Source: Couchioplanes caeruleus (lineage in GTDB: Bacteria > Actinomycetota > Actinomycetes > Mycobacteriales > Micromonosporaceae). Taken from it: 64,000 nt of DNA. The notes beneath the pieces are model-generated. The model saw nothing but the letters and a program-made list of their open reading frames with translations. It ran no database searches and was not told where the DNA came from. The DNA lies in the NCBI RefSeq assembly GCF_023499255.1, contig NZ_CP092183.1:7250501-7314500 (forward strand), given 5' to 3'. Below, in pieces: positions 1 to 10,303 of the stretch; positions within the stretch are counted from its first letter, which is position 1; each line of letters begins with the position of its first letter. The position numbers and the translations under genes were made by a program.

Positions 1-3000
1 AGCACGAACGCGGACAGGTCGTGACCGGCGGTGAGCTCGTGCAGGTGCAGGGCGGCATCCACCTTGGGCCGCATCACCGCGTCGACGCGCGCCGGGGTCA
101 GCAGGGTGACGGTGCCGTCCCGGACGACGCCCGCGGCGTGCACCACCCCGGTCAGCGGCCGGTCCGCCGGCACCGCCCGCAGCGCCCGTTCCAGGTCGGC
201 GCGGTCCGACACGTCACACGCGACGACGGTCGCCGCGGCGCCCAGCTCGGCCGCGAGCTCCGCCGCCCCGGGCGCCGCCGGACCCTGCCGGCTCAGCAGC
301 AGCACGTGGCGGACCCCGAGCCGGTGCACCAGGTGCCGGGCGATCAGCCCGCCGAGCGCGCCGGTCCCGCCGGTGATCAGTACGGTGCCCTCGCGGTCGA
401 ACGGCCGCTGCGGTCCCGGCTCGCCCGCCGGGGTGAACCGGGGCCGGTGCACGTGGCCCTCGCGCACGGCGAGCTGCGGCTCCGCCGACCGCAGGGCCCG
501 GCGCAGCCCCGCGGCGGACGCCGGCTCCCCGTCGACGTCGATCAGGCGGAACCGTCCCGGATGCTCCGCCTGCGCGCTGCGCACCACGGCCCACACGGCG
601 GAGGCGACCGGGTCCGGCACGTCGGCGCCGCGCTCCGTGGCCACCGCGCCGCGGGTCACGACCACCACCGTGGAGTCGTCGAACGTGTCGTCGCCGAGCC
701 AGTGCTGGAGCAGCGCGAGGGCCCGTTCCGTACCCGCGCGGACCGCGCCCGGCAGGGAGCCGTCCGCCTCGGCCGCTCCCTCGCCGCCGCAGACCAGCAT
801 CAGGCCGGGCACCGTGGCGCCGCGCCGCAGCTCGCTCTCGACCTCCCGCAGCGAGGGGTACGCGTCGGCACCCTTCACCGCATCACTGAGGCCCAGGTGG
901 TCGGTGCCCAGGATCCCGCACCGGGGCAGCGGGTCCCCCGGTTCCCCGTCGTCCTCGACCCGCGGCCAGGCGACGGTGAGCAGCACGTCCCGCTCGGACG
1001 CGGCGGACTCCAGGCGCGCCGGGTCGATCGCCCGGAACAGCAGGCGGTCCACCGACAGCACCGGCGTCCCGTCGCCGTCGGTCACCACCAGGGAGAAGGC
1101 GTACGGGCCCCGCGGGCTGACCCGCACCAGGAGCCGCGTGGCGCTGGTGGGCCGCAGCCGGACACCGGACCACACGAACGGCAGCGGGACGTCATCGCCC
1201 GCCGGAACGACGAGCAGCGCGGCGTGCAGGGCGGCGTCCAGCAGCACCGGGTGCAGGGCGAAGCCGGCGGCGGACACCCGGCCGGGCAGCTCCACCTCGG
1301 CGTACACCTCGTCGCCGTCGCGCCAGGCACCGGTGAGCGCGCGGAAAGCGGGGCCGTACGCGAAGCCCCGGTCGGCGAGCCGGCGGTAGTGCCCGTCCAC
1401 GTCCACCGCGGACGCCGGGACGGTGATGCCGCGGCCCGGCCCGTCGGCGGCGACGGCCTGCCGCCCCTCGAGCGTGGCGCGGGCGTGCCGGGTCCAGCCC
1501 GCCGAGTCGTCCCCGCTGAAGATCGTGACCTCGTCGGGGCCGGCGACCAGGCGTACGTCCACCGGCGTGCCCGCGGTCAGGAGCAGCGGCGCCTGCACGA
1601 CCAGCTCGGCGACGTCCCGCTCGAACCGGGCGGCCAGGTGGGCGGCCCACTCGACGAAGAGCGCGCCGGGCACGACCACGCTGCCCCGTACGGCGTGATC
1701 CGCCAGCCACGGCTCGGCGTCGAGGGAGAGCCGGACGGCGCCGAGCAGCGTCTCGGAGCCCGGCACCTGCAGGACGGCACCCAGCAGCGGATGGCTCGCC
1801 GGGGGCAGGAAGGCGCTCGGGGCGGCGGTGGCCGGGTCCAGCCAGTACCGCTGGCGCTGGAACGGATACGGCGGCATCTCACCGCGTCGCACGGCGGAAC
1901 CGGCCGGCGTGCGCGACCAGTCGATGCGTGCGCCGGCGCAGTACAGCCGCATCAGGGCCGGCTCCACGCCCCGGCTGATCGGCACGAGCACGGCGTCCAC
2001 GTCGGCCAGGTTGCGGGCGGCGAGCGCGGTCAGCACCCCGCGGGGACCCAGCTCGAGGAAGCGTCGTACGCCCGAGCCGGCGAGGTGGCGGACGCCGTCG
2101 CCGAACCGTACGGCCTCGCGCACGTGCCGGACCCAGTAGCCCGGCGTGCAGATCTCCTCCGCGGACGCGGGGCGGCCGGTCAGGTTCGACACCACGGTCA
2201 GGCGCGGCGGGTGGTATTCCAGCGTGGCGGCCACCTCGGCGAAGGCCGCCAGCATCGGATCCATGTGGGCCGAGTGGAAGGCATGGCTGACGCGCAGGCG
2301 GTCCACCCGGCGGCCGCGCTCGCGCCACAGCTGCGCGACCGCGAGCACCGGCTCCTCGGCGCCGGAGAGGACGACCGCCTCCGGCCCGTTGACCGCCGCG
2401 ATCGAGACGCCCTCCGGCACCGGCGACACCTCGGCCTCGGAGGCGGTCACCGCGACCATCGCGCCGCCGCGTGGCAACGCCTGCATCAGCGCGCCCCGGG
2501 CGGCGACGAGCCGGCAGGCGTCCGCCAGCGACCACACCCCGGCGACGTGCGCGGCGGCCAGCTCGCCGATCGAGTGCCCGAGCAGCGCGTCGGGCACGAG
2601 CCCGAGGCTCTCGGCGAGCCGGTGGTGAGCGACCTCCAGGGCGAACAGCGCCGCCTGGGTGTACGCGGTGTCGTCGAGCAGCGCGGCATCGGGATGGCCG
2701 GCCGGCGCGAACATCACCGCCTGCAGCGGGCGGCCCAGGGCGGTGTCGAAGTGGGCGCACACCTCGTCGAGGGCGGCGGCGAAGGCGGGGTACGCGACGT
2801 ACAGGTCGTGCCCGGCCCCGGCTGTCTGGCTGCCCTGCCCGCTGAAGAGGAACGCGGTGCCGCCGGGACGGGCGCGGTCCGTGACCAGACTGTCGTCCGC
2901 CGCGCCGTGGGCGAGGGCCTCGAGCCCGCGCTCGGGGTCGCCGAGAACCACCGCACGGAACGGCAACGCCGACCGCCCCGCCGCAAGCGAGGCCCGCAGG

Positions 3001-6000
3001 CCGGTCAGCTCCTCGGCGGACAGCGCGGCCGTACGGGACAGCAGATCCTCCGCCTGGGCGCGCAACGCCTCGGCACTGTGCGCCGAGAACGGCATCAGCG
3101 CCGGCGCGGACCCGGCCGTACCGGAACCGGCGAGCTCCGGTGCCTCTTCGATGATCACGTGCGCGTTGGTGCCGCTGATGCCGAAGGAGGACACGCCGGC
3201 TCGGCGTACGCGCTCGCCCGGCTGCCAGGGAACCGGCTCGGTCAGCAGCCGCATCGCCCCGCCGGACCAGTCGACCAGCGGCGTGGGCTTGTCGGCGTAC
3301 AGCGTCCGGGGCAGGAGCCCGTGCCGCATCGCCAGCAGGACCTTGATCACCCCGCCGACGCCGGCCGCCGCCTGCGCGTGCCCGATGTTGGACTTGAGCG
3401 ACCCGAGCCACAGCGGGCGCTCCGCGGGCCGCTCGGTGCCGTACGCGTTCAGCAGCGCCTGCGCCTCGATGGGATCGCCGAGCCGGGTGCCGGTGCCGTG
3501 CGCCTCGACCACGTCGACGTCCGACGGCTGCAGCCCCGCGTCCGCCAGCGCCGCCCGTACGACGATCTCCTGGGAGGGACCGTGCGGGGCGGTGAGCCCG
3601 TTGCTCGCGCCGTCCTGGTTGACCGCTGAGCCGGCGAGCAGGCCGAGCACCGGCCGGCCCGCGGCGACGGCGCGGGACAACGGTTCGAGGACCAGCAGGC
3701 CGACGCCCTCGCCCCAGCCCGTGCCGTCGGCGTCGGCGCTGAACGCCCGGCACCGGCCGTCCGCCGACAGACCGCGCTGGCGGCTGAACTCGACGAAGAT
3801 GCCGGGCTCGGACATCACCGTGACGCCGCCGGCGACGGCCATCGAGCACTCGCCGTTCTGCAGGGCGCGGGCCGCCTGGTGCAGCGCCACCAGCGACGAC
3901 GAGCACGCGGTGTCCACGGTGACGGCCGGGCCGGTCAACCCGAACGTGTACGCCACCCGCCCGGACACCACGCTCGCGGCGGAGCCGGTCAGCGCGTACC
4001 CCTCGATCTCCGGCGGGGCGGTGAGCAGGCGCGCCCCGTAGCCGCTCGCCATCGCGCCGACGAAGACGCCGGTGTCGGTGCCGCGCAACGCCGACGGCTC
4101 GATGCCGGCGTTCTGGATCGCCTCCCAGGCCACCTCCAGCACGAGCCGCTGCTGGGGATCCATCGCCAGCGCCTCCCGCGGGCTGATCCCGAAGAACGCC
4201 GGGTCGAACCGGTCGGCGTCGTGCAGGAAGCCGCCGGTGCGCACGTACGTGCGTCCGGGCCGTCCCGGGTGCGGGTCGTACAGCGCGTCGACGTCCCAGC
4301 CGCGGTTCCCGGGGAACGGCGAGATGACATCGCGCCCGTCGGCGAGCAGCTGCCACAGCTTCTCCGGGGAGTCGGCGTCACCGGGGAACCGGCACGCCAT
4401 CGCGACGACGGCGATCGGGTCGCCGGTCCGGCGCGCGGCCGCCGTGACGGGTGCCGGGGTGCCGGCCACCATGAGATGGCGGGCGAGGTCGACGGGCGTG
4501 GGCCGGTCGTAGATCAGTCCCGGGGGAAGGTGCCGCCCGGTGGCCTCCTGGAGGCGGTCCCGCAGCTCCACCGCGGTGAGCGAGGTGAGCCCGAGGTCGT
4601 TGAAGGTGGCGGCCGGGTCGAGCCGCTCGGTGCCGGGGACACCGAGCACCGCGGCAACGGTACGCAGCACGAGATCGAGCAGCGCCTCGTCCGGCGCGGC
4701 ACCGGGCTCCGCCGCCGGCCGGGCCTGAGCGGTCTCGCCGAACCAGTGCCGCTTGCGTTCGAAGGGGTAGCCGGGCAGGGTGCACCTGCGCGGCTCCTGG
4801 CCGGCGAAAACGGCGTCCCAGTCCCCCGGCGGGTCGGCGGTCTCCACTGTCTCTCCCCGCTCGACGCTGCGCAGGACGGCCCCGAGGTGGTCGAGGCGAC
4901 CGGCACGCACCACGACCTCGTGGCCGGGCACGCCCCGCGTCGTCACCAGCGAGTACGCCACATCCAGCGGCTCGGCGTCCGGATGCGCGTCGAGCCAGTC
5001 GGCGAGGCGCCCGGCGTACGCCCGCAGCGCAGCCGGCGTTCGCGCGCTGACCAGGAACGGCCACTCCCGCTCCGGCACCCGGCGCGCCGGTGGGTCCGCG
5101 GCCCGGTGTCCCGACACGACGACGTGGCAGTTCGTCCCGCCGATGCCGAACGCGCTGACGCCCGCCGTGCCCGGCCGGTCGGCCGACGGCCATCCGGCCT
5201 GCCCGGCGACGACCCGCAGCGACTCCGGCACGTGCTCGGCCACCGCTCCGGCGCCGTGCTGCGCCGGGATGACGCCGTGCCGCAGGCTCAGGGCCGTCTT
5301 GACGAGCCCGGTGATGCCCGCCGCCGCTTCCAGGTGGCCCACGGTGGCTTTCGCCGAGCCGACGAGCAGCGGGCGCGTCCGGTCGGCGAACGCCACCCCG
5401 AGGGCCTCCGCCTCGACCCGGTCGCCCAGCCTCGTGCCGGTGCCGTGCAGCTCGACGTAGTCGACGTCGGCGGAGGCCACCCCGGCCCGGCGCTGCGCCT
5501 CGCGGATCACCTCGACCTGGGCCCGCACGTCGGGCGCGGTGACCGTACCGGTGTGGCCGTTGTTGTTGACCGCACTGCCGCGGATGACGCAGTAGATCCG
5601 GTCCCCGTCGGCCTCCGCGCGGTCCAGGGGCTTGAGCACGACCATCGCCCCGCCCTCGCCGCGGACGAAGCCGTCGGCCCCGGCCCCGAACGGGCGGCAG
5701 ACGCCGGTGGGCGACAGCACGCCCGCCCGGGCCGCGGCGATCCAGCTGTTCGGGGCCAGGTTGAGCTGCACGCCGCCCGCCACGGCGAGGTCGCACTCGC
5801 CGGCCCGCAGCGCGACGCAGGCCAGGTGAACGGAGACCAGCGAGGCGGACTGGCCGGAGTCGACCACGAGACTGGGGCCGCGCAGCCCGAGCAGGTACGA
5901 GACGCGGTTGGCGAGCAGCGCCCGGTTGAGGCCCGTGAAGCTGTAACCGTCCAGCAGGCCGGCGGCCCGTACGAGGTCGGCGTAGTCGTCGGACATGGCG

Positions 6001-6374
6001 CCCAGGTAGACCGCCGTACGGGTGTCGCCGAGCCGCCCGGGCGCCAGCCGCGCGTCCTCCAGCGCCGCCCAGCCCAGCTCCACCGCGAGGCGCTGCTGCG
6101 GATCCGTCGCCGCCGCCTCCCGCGCCGACATCCCGAAGTGGGCCGCGTCGAAGCGGTCGGCGTCCGGCAGGAAGCCCCCGGTGCGGACGGCCTGCCGCTC
6201 CTGCGGGCCCAGCGCGGTGAGGTCGGCGGGACCGAACCGGCCGGCGGGGGCCGGACCGATGCCGGCGCCCCCGCCGATCAGCAGCTGCCAGAAGTCGCCC
6301 GGCGTGGGCGCACCGGGCAGCCGGGCGGCCATGCCGATCACCGCAACGGGCGTGCTCGCCCCAGAATCGCTCAT
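1..6374 (-). CDS. Type I polyketide synthase, loading unit (KSQ-ACP, no AT) plus KS-AT-DH-KR module; 3' end beyond window
   Basis: Start of a modular polyketide synthase; at least 2124 residues are present and the gene runs off the left edge. Domains in order: a ketosynthase (about 6-420) whose active-site Cys is replaced by Gln175 (DSGQSAS); a KS-to-AT linker joined directly to a post-AT linker (LPGYPF near 533) with no acyltransferase; an ACP (GLTSL, Ser near 596); then KS (Cys824, DTACSSS), AT (GHSIGE near 1264 and HAFH near 1364, the malonyl-type signature), DH ([10 protein letters not shown] near 1560) and KR (TGGTGALGG near 1995, truncated by the edge). A KSQ normally decarboxylates a malonyl-type unit to give the starter. 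The lack of an N-terminal docking helix fits the first protein of an assembly line. The loading ACP must be charged in trans. The start is ATG 6374, 8 bases after the hydrolase stop. Domain calls are firm; the starter identity is inference. Confidence 0.95.
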   Translation of the reverse strand, partial: MSDSGASTPVAVIGMAARLPGAPTPGDFWQLLIGGGAGIGPAPAGRFGPADLTALGPQERQAVRTGGFLPDADRFDAAHFGMSAREAAATDPQQRLAVELGWAALEDARLAPGRLGDTRTAVYLGAMSDDYADLVRAAGLLDGYSFTGLNRALLANRVSYLLGLRGPSLVVDSGQSASLVSVHLACVALRAGECDLAVAGGVQLNLAPNSWIAAARAGVLSPTGVCRPFGAGADGFVRGEGGAMVVLKPLDRAEADGDRIYCVIRGSAVNNNGHTGTVTAPDVRAQVEVIREAQRRAGVASADVDYVELHGTGTRLGDRVEAEALGVAFADRTRPLLVGSAKATVGHLEAAAGITGLVKTALSLRHGVIPAQHGAGAVAEHVPESLRVVAGQAGWPSADRPGTAGVSAFGIGGTNCHVVVSGHRAADPPARRVPEREWPFLVSARTPAALRAYAGRLADWLDAHPDAEPLDVAYSLVTTRGVPGHEVVVRAGRLDHLGAVLRSVERGETVETADPPGDWDAVFAGQEPRRCTLPGYPFERKRHWFGETAQARPAAEPGAAPDEALLDLVLRTVAAVLGVPGTERLDPAATFNDLGLTSLTAVELRDRLQEATGRHLPPGLIYDRPTPVDLARHLMVAGTPAPVTAAARRTGDPIAVVAMACRFPGDADSPEKLWQLLADGRDVISPFPGNRGWDVDALYDPHPGRPGRTYVRTGGFLHDADRFDPAFFGISPREALAMDPQQRLVLEVAWEAIQNAGIEPSALRGTDTGVFVGAMASGYGARLLTAPPEIEGYALTGSAASVVSGRVAYTFGLTGPAVTVDTACSSSLVALHQAARALQNGECSMAVAGGVTVMSEPGIFVEFSRQRGLSADGRCRAFSADADGTGWGEGVGLLVLEPLSRAVAAGRPVLGLLAGSAVNQDGASNGLTAPHGPSQEIVVRAALADAGLQPSDVDVVEAHGTGTRLGDPIEAQALLNAYGTERPAERPLWLGSLKSNIGHAQAAAGVGGVIKVLLAMRHGLLPRTLYADKPTPLVDWSGGAMRLLTEPVPWQPGERVRRAGVSSFGISGTNAHVIIEEAPELAGSGTAGSAPALMPFSAHSAEALRAQAEDLLSRTAALSAEELTGLRASLAAGRSALPFRAVVLGDPERGLEALAHGAADDSLVTDRARPGGTAFLFSGQGSQTAGAGHDLYVAYPAFAAALDEVCAHFDTALGRPLQAVMFAPAGHPDAALLDDTAYTQAALFALEVAHHRLAESLGLVPDALLGHSIGELAAAHVAGVWSLADACRLVAARGALMQALPRGGAMVAVTASEAEVSPVPEGVSIAAVNGPEAVVLSGAEEPVLAVAQLWRERGRRVDRLRVSHAFHSAHMDPMLAAFAEVAATLEYHPPRLTVVSNLTGRPASAEEICTPGYWVRHVREAVRFGDGVRHLAGSGVRRFLELGPRGVLTALAARNLADVDAVLVPISRGVEPALMRLYCAGARIDWSRTPAGSAVRRGEMPPYPFQRQRYWLDPATAAPSAFLPPASHPLLGAVLQVPGSETLLGAVRLSLDAEPWLADHAVRGSVVVPGALFVEWAAHLAARFERDVAELVVQAPLLLTAGTPVDVRLVAGPDEVTIFSGDDSAGWTRHARATLEGRQAVAADGPGRGITVPASAVDVDGHYRRLADRGFAYGPAFRALTGAWRDGDEVYAEVELPGRVSAAGFALHPVLLDAALHAALLVVPAGDDVPLPFVWSGVRLRPTSATRLLVRVSPRGPYAFSLVVTDGDGTPVLSVDRLLFRAIDPARLESAASERDVLLTVAWPRVEDDGEPGDPLPRCGILGTDHLGLSDAVKGADAYPSLREVESELRRGATVPGLMLVCGGEGAAEADGSLPGAVRAGTERALALLQHWLGDDTFDDSTVVVVTRGAVATERGADVPDPVASAVWAVVRSAQAEHPGRFRLIDVDGEPASAAGLRRALRSAEPQLAVREGHVHRPRFTPAGEPGPQRPFDREGTVLITGGTGALGGLIARHLVHRLGVRHVLLLSRQGPAAPGAAELAAELGAAATVVACDVSDRADLERALRAVPADRPLTGVVHAAGVVRDGTVTLLTPARVDAVMRPKVDAALHLHELTAGHDLSAFV

Positions 6375-6382
6375 GATCTCCG

Positions 6383-7231
6383 CTACTGTTCGTCCGTCTT
6401 CGTCAGGAACCGGGTCACCGTCTCGATCACCGCGCGGTCGCCGAGGATGCGCCGGTGCCCCAGGCCCTGGGTGAGGACCAGGTCGGCGGAGGTCGCGTAC
6501 ACCTCGGCGAGCCGCCGCCCGTGCCGCACCGGCACCTCCTTGTCGTCCTCGTCGTGGACGACCAGCGTCGGCACCGTGACCTGCCCGGGCCGGTACGTGG
6601 GCGAGAACCGCTCCCAGATGTCGGTCTCCGGCCGGAAGTAGATCTCGGTACGCCGGCGCAGCTCCCGGCTGATCGAGGGACGCAGCGACAACTGGGTGCA
6701 GAACGCGTCGGCCAGGTACGCGAAGTCGCTGATGGCGCTGATCGCCACCATCCGCCCGGCCTGCACACCCGACCGCATCGCGTGGTACGCGCACAGCACG
6801 CCGAACGAGTGAGCCACGATCGCCCGGAAGGGACCGTGCTCCTTCTGCAGGCGTGCGATGAGCGCGGCCTGGTCGACGATCGTGGCGGACACCCCGCCGG
6901 AGTCGCCGTGCCCCGGTGCGTCGTACGCCAGCACCGGCAACCCGGCCTCGTGCAGCGCCGGGACGAAACCCGCCCACGAGGCGGCCCGCGACTGGAACCC
7001 GTGCACCATCAGCACCGGGCGGGAACCGTCGCCCCACCGGTACGTCTTCACCGTGACGCCGTCGTGGTCCAGGTCGGACACCGCGGCAGCGTCCATCACC
7101 TGCTGCTGGGCGGGCCGCACCTCGGCGCGCCGCACCGGCTCGATGAACAGCTTGAACGCCGCACGCCCGGCCAGCCGCGGCGCTACGTACGAAACGGCGT
7201 TCAACCGGCTGCTGAGTGACGGTGCTGCCAT
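6383..7231 (-). CDS. Alpha/beta hydrolase
   Basis: A 282-residue single-domain alpha/beta hydrolase fold enzyme. Visible motifs are the oxyanion region VHGFQ near 76-80, nucleophile Ser142 in AHSFG, an acid in the DEDD stretch near 228-230, and His259 in GLGH. There is no signal peptide, so it should be cytosolic. The start is ATG 7231, preceded by AAGGAG at good spacing. It lies between the acyl ligase and the PKS loading protein in the same minus-strand operon. Possible roles are product release from the last ACP, editing of wrongly loaded ACPs (type II thioesterase-like), or hydrolysis of a cluster-specific ester. It lacks the classical GHSMG motif of type II thioesterases, so the exact job stays open. 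Confidence 0.85.
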   Translation of the reverse strand: MAAPSLSSRLNAVSYVAPRLAGRAAFKLFIEPVRRAEVRPAQQQVMDAAAVSDLDHDGVTVKTYRWGDGSRPVLMVHGFQSRAASWAGFVPALHEAGLPVLAYDAPGHGDSGGVSATIVDQAALIARLQKEHGPFRAIVAHSFGVLCAYHAMRSGVQAGRMVAISAISDFAYLADAFCTQLSLRPSISRELRRRTEIYFRPETDIWERFSPTYRPGQVTVPTLVVHDEDDKEVPVRHGRRLAEVYATSADLVLTQGLGHRRILGDRAVIETVTRFLTKTDEQ

Positions 7232-7256
7232 GGTGTCTCCTTGGTGGACTTCTCGG

Positions 7257-8834
7257 TCAATTGACCTGTCGGACCCTTCCGGCCCAGAACCGATCGCGCA
7301 AGCTGCGCCGCAGGATCTTGCCGCTGGGGTTGCGCGGCAGCGCGTCGATGACGTCGTACGACGTGGGCACCTTGAAGTCGGCGATCTCGTCGCGCAGGAA
7401 CAGCATCAGCTCCCGCGGCCTCGCCGCACGCCCCGGGCGGAACACCACGAACGCGTGCACCGCCTCGCCCCACTTCTCGTGCGGGATGCCGACCACCGCG
7501 GCCTCGGCCACGGCGGGATGCTTGGCGAGCGCGCTCTCGATCTCCGCGGGGTAGACGTTCTCCCCCGCCACGATCACCGTGTCCTTGATCCGGTCGCAGA
7601 CGAAGACGAAACCCTCCTCGTCGAGGTAGCCGGCGTCCCCGGTGTGCACCCATCCGTCCACAAGGGTCGAAGCGGTCGCCTCGCGCAGGCCCCAGTACTC
7701 CAGCATGACCGCGGGCGTACGGATGCAGATCTCCCCGATTTCCCGCGCGGGCAGGCGCTCACCTGCCGAATCGATGACCTTGACCTCGATCCCCGGGTAC
7801 GGGCGGCCCGCCGCCTGCAGCCGCGGACTTCCCGTCACGTGCTCGGCCGGCGGGAGGCAGACGGCCGTGTTGCCCGTCTCGGTCAGCCCGTAGATCTGGG
7901 CGAACTCGCACCCGATCTCGTCGATGCACTGCTGCAGGAGCGTCGCCGAGATGGGCGAACCGCCGTACACCACCTTGCGGAGGCTGGCGAAGTGGGCGGG
8001 CGTGGCCCGCGGCTCGCTGAGCATCATCTGCAGCATCGCCGGCACCACGCAGGCGATGGTGATGCCGGCGTCGCGGATCAGGTCCACCGCCGTGGCGCCG
8101 ACGAACATCCGCATCGACACGATGGTGACGCCGGCGTTGAAGCCCTGCGTCGCCCACCAGATGCCGCCGACGTGGAAGCCCGGGATGCCGATCAGGCTGA
8201 CGTCGCCGGGGCGCAGGTCGATCCACTCCAGGCCCTGCGACTCCATCGCGTCGCGTACGGCGAAGAAGCTGCGGTGCGCGAGCACCACGCCCTTGGGCAG
8301 GCCGGTGGTGCCGCTCGTGTACAGCTGGGCGACCGGGTCGTCCCACCCGCCGCCCTCGTCGACGCCGGTGTCCGGGAACCCGCGCTGCCAGGCCGGCAGA
8401 CCGGTACCCGGCCCGTCGGGACCGTCGAGCGCGACGATGACCGGCGCGCGCTCCAGCTCGGCGACGACCTTCTCGGCCGCCGGCAGGAACTCGTCCTCGA
8501 CGAACAGCACCGCCGTGCCGGAGTCGGCGAGGATGTGCCGCACCTCCACGGGCGTGAGCCGCCAGTTGATCGGGACCAGCACCGCGCCGGCCTTCGCGCA
8601 GCCGAACAGGACGTCGTAGTAGTGCTCCGACTCCTTCCCCAGGAAGGCCACCCGGGCGCCGGCGGCCAGACCCTGCGCGCGCAGGCCGTGCGCCGTACGG
8701 TTGCTCCGGCGATGCAGGTCTCCGTACGTGACGCTCCGGTCCTCGCAGAGCACCGCCGGATGATCGGGGCGCTCGGCGGCGTGGAAGGCGATCGACTGCT
8801 GCAGCGTACGGAGCTGCGGGAAGTACAACGACAT
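7257..8834 (-). CDS. AMP-dependent acyl-CoA/acyl-ACP ligase (FadD10/ScoC-like by context)
   Basis: A 525-residue ANL-superfamily enzyme that activates a carboxylic acid as acyl-AMP and passes it to CoA or an ACP. Seen: phosphate-binding YTSGTTGLPKG, the YGLTETG core motif, the hinge region with HTGD, and the C-terminal catalytic Lys in PSGK. Length matches the family. I chose ATG 8834 because AAGGAGTT lies 7-8 bases upstream; an in-frame ATG at 8864 overlaps the previous stop but has no ribosome binding site. In isonitrile lipopeptide clusters a ligase of this family (ScoC, mycobacterial FadD10) loads the beta-amino or isonitrile acid onto a free ACP. The same operon here has the matching ACP, thioesterase and oxygenase, so that role is likely. 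Substrate cannot be read from the sequence. Confidence 0.9.
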   Translation of the reverse strand: MSLYFPQLRTLQQSIAFHAAERPDHPAVLCEDRSVTYGDLHRRSNRTAHGLRAQGLAAGARVAFLGKESEHYYDVLFGCAKAGAVLVPINWRLTPVEVRHILADSGTAVLFVEDEFLPAAEKVVAELERAPVIVALDGPDGPGTGLPAWQRGFPDTGVDEGGGWDDPVAQLYTSGTTGLPKGVVLAHRSFFAVRDAMESQGLEWIDLRPGDVSLIGIPGFHVGGIWWATQGFNAGVTIVSMRMFVGATAVDLIRDAGITIACVVPAMLQMMLSEPRATPAHFASLRKVVYGGSPISATLLQQCIDEIGCEFAQIYGLTETGNTAVCLPPAEHVTGSPRLQAAGRPYPGIEVKVIDSAGERLPAREIGEICIRTPAVMLEYWGLREATASTLVDGWVHTGDAGYLDEEGFVFVCDRIKDTVIVAGENVYPAEIESALAKHPAVAEAAVVGIPHEKWGEAVHAFVVFRPGRAARPRELMLFLRDEIADFKVPTSYDVIDALPRNPSGKILRRSLRDRFWAGRVRQVN

Positions 8835-8860
8835 CGGGCGAACTCCTTGCCTGGGGCTGG

Positions 8861-10300
8861 TCATGACCAGACGTGCGTGTCCGGCCAGAGCCGGCGCCCG
8901 GTGAGCGGACCGGACGGGGTGCCCTCGCGCGGCGGTGCCCCCGCCACGGCTTCCATGAGGACGTGCGCGTTGGTGCCGGTGAACCCGAACGAGCTCACCC
9001 CGGCGACCCGGCGGGCGGACTCCGGCCAGGCCATGAGCTTGCGGGGCACGTCGATCGAGAGCCGGTCCCAGGCGATGTCCCGGTCGGGCCGGCCGAAATC
9101 CGGCTGCGCGGGGATCTCGCCGTGGCTCAGCGCCAGCGCCACCTTGATCAGGCTCGCGGCGCCCGACGCGGTCTCCAGGTAGCCGATGTTGGCCTTGCAG
9201 GAGCCCAGGTACAGGGGATCCGCGCCGGGCCGGCCGCGCCCGTACGCCGCGGCCGTGCTCTCCGCCTCGATGACGCCGCCGAGCTTGGAGCCGTTGGCCT
9301 GCGCCTCGACGTACCGCACGTCGGCCGGGTCCACCCTGGCGGCCCGCAGCGCCTGCTCCATCACCCGCCGCTGGGCGGCCACCGGGGTCGCCGTCATCGC
9401 GGGACGGTCGCCCTGCTGCCAGAGGCCGGTGCCGCGGATGACCGCGTACGGCCGCGGCTCACCCGGCTGGACGTCCTTGAGCCGCTTGAGCACCAGGATG
9501 CCGCAGCCCTCACCGCGTACGTGCCCGTCGGCGTCCTCGGCGAACGGACGGCTGCGACCGGTCGGCGAGAGCATGCCGGCGAGGTCGAACACGGCGCTGG
9601 TGAACGGGGCCAGCTGCAGGTGGCACGCCCCGACGACGGCGAGGTCGCACTCGCCGCGCCGCAGCGCCGGGACCGCGAGGTGTACGGCGGTCAGCGCCGA
9701 GGCGCAGGCGGTGTCCACGGTCAGCACCGGACCGTTGAGCCGCAGCCCGGTGGCGATCCGCGCGGCCGTGGCACTGAGCGCGGCGCCCGTACCCATGTAC
9801 GGCGACAGGTCCTCCGGCCGCACCCCGTTGCGAAGGTGGGCGTACGGATACTCCAGCGCGCTGACGCCCGCGTACACCCCGACCCGCAGCCCGGAGGTGT
9901 CCGGTGCGCCGGCGTCCGCGAGGGCCTGGCCGGCGCAGGCCAGCAGCAGGCGTTGCTGCGGATCCATGTGCCGGGCCTCCTCCTCGCCGAGGCCGAAGCG
10001 TTCCGGGTCGAACAGGTCCACGCCGTCGATGTGCACGCCGCGGGCCAGGACGTCCGCGTACGGCTCGAGGTCCGGCGCGCCGGTGTTCCACCGCGGCGGC
10101 GGCCGGCGCGGTTCGGCCGGCACGACCCGCTCGTCGCGCAGGGCCGTCCAGAACGCCGCGGGATCGTTGATGCCGCCGGGGAACCGGCACGCCATCCCCA
10201 CCACGGCGATCCCCTGGTGTTCCTCGGCGTGCTGCCGGGCCGCCATCAGCAGGAGCTGCTCGCGGGTCAGCGTCTCCAGGTACTCGATGTGCTCCTTCAC
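8861..10300 (-). CDS. Free-standing ketosynthase-like protein lacking both catalytic histidines
   Basis: A 479-residue KS with no other domain. An N-terminal helix of about 30 residues looks like a PKS docking segment, followed by the KS fold. The active-site Cys199 is intact (DTACASA). The HGTGT motif has become QANGS (Gln334 for His) and the GHLE-type motif has become GYLE (Tyr374 for His). The two His residues are needed for decarboxylative condensation, so the protein probably cannot elongate. An intact Cys could still form an acyl thioester, suggesting acyl transfer, chain handover, ester or amide formation, or a structural role. The GTG start is 1 base after the stop of the fully reducing PKS, so the two are translationally coupled. 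Sequence facts are certain; the function is inferred. Confidence 0.9.
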   Translation of the reverse strand: MKEHIEYLETLTREQLLLMAARQHAEEHQGIAVVGMACRFPGGINDPAAFWTALRDERVVPAEPRRPPPRWNTGAPDLEPYADVLARGVHIDGVDLFDPERFGLGEEEARHMDPQQRLLLACAGQALADAGAPDTSGLRVGVYAGVSALEYPYAHLRNGVRPEDLSPYMGTGAALSATAARIATGLRLNGPVLTVDTACASALTAVHLAVPALRRGECDLAVVGACHLQLAPFTSAVFDLAGMLSPTGRSRPFAEDADGHVRGEGCGILVLKRLKDVQPGEPRPYAVIRGTGLWQQGDRPAMTATPVAAQRRVMEQALRAARVDPADVRYVEAQANGSKLGGVIEAESTAAAYGRGRPGADPLYLGSCKANIGYLETASGAASLIKVALALSHGEIPAQPDFGRPDRDIAWDRLSIDVPRKLMAWPESARRVAGVSSFGFTGTNAHVLMEAVAGAPPREGTPSGPLTGRRLWPDTHVWS

Positions 10301-10303
10301 CGC

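Noticed and set aside
21..3629. Very long open frame on the plus strand, and others opposite 3879-16927
   Set aside because: They mirror the high-GC third-position bias of the PKS genes on the other strand, show no protein motif and have Arg/Pro/Gly-rich nonsense composition.
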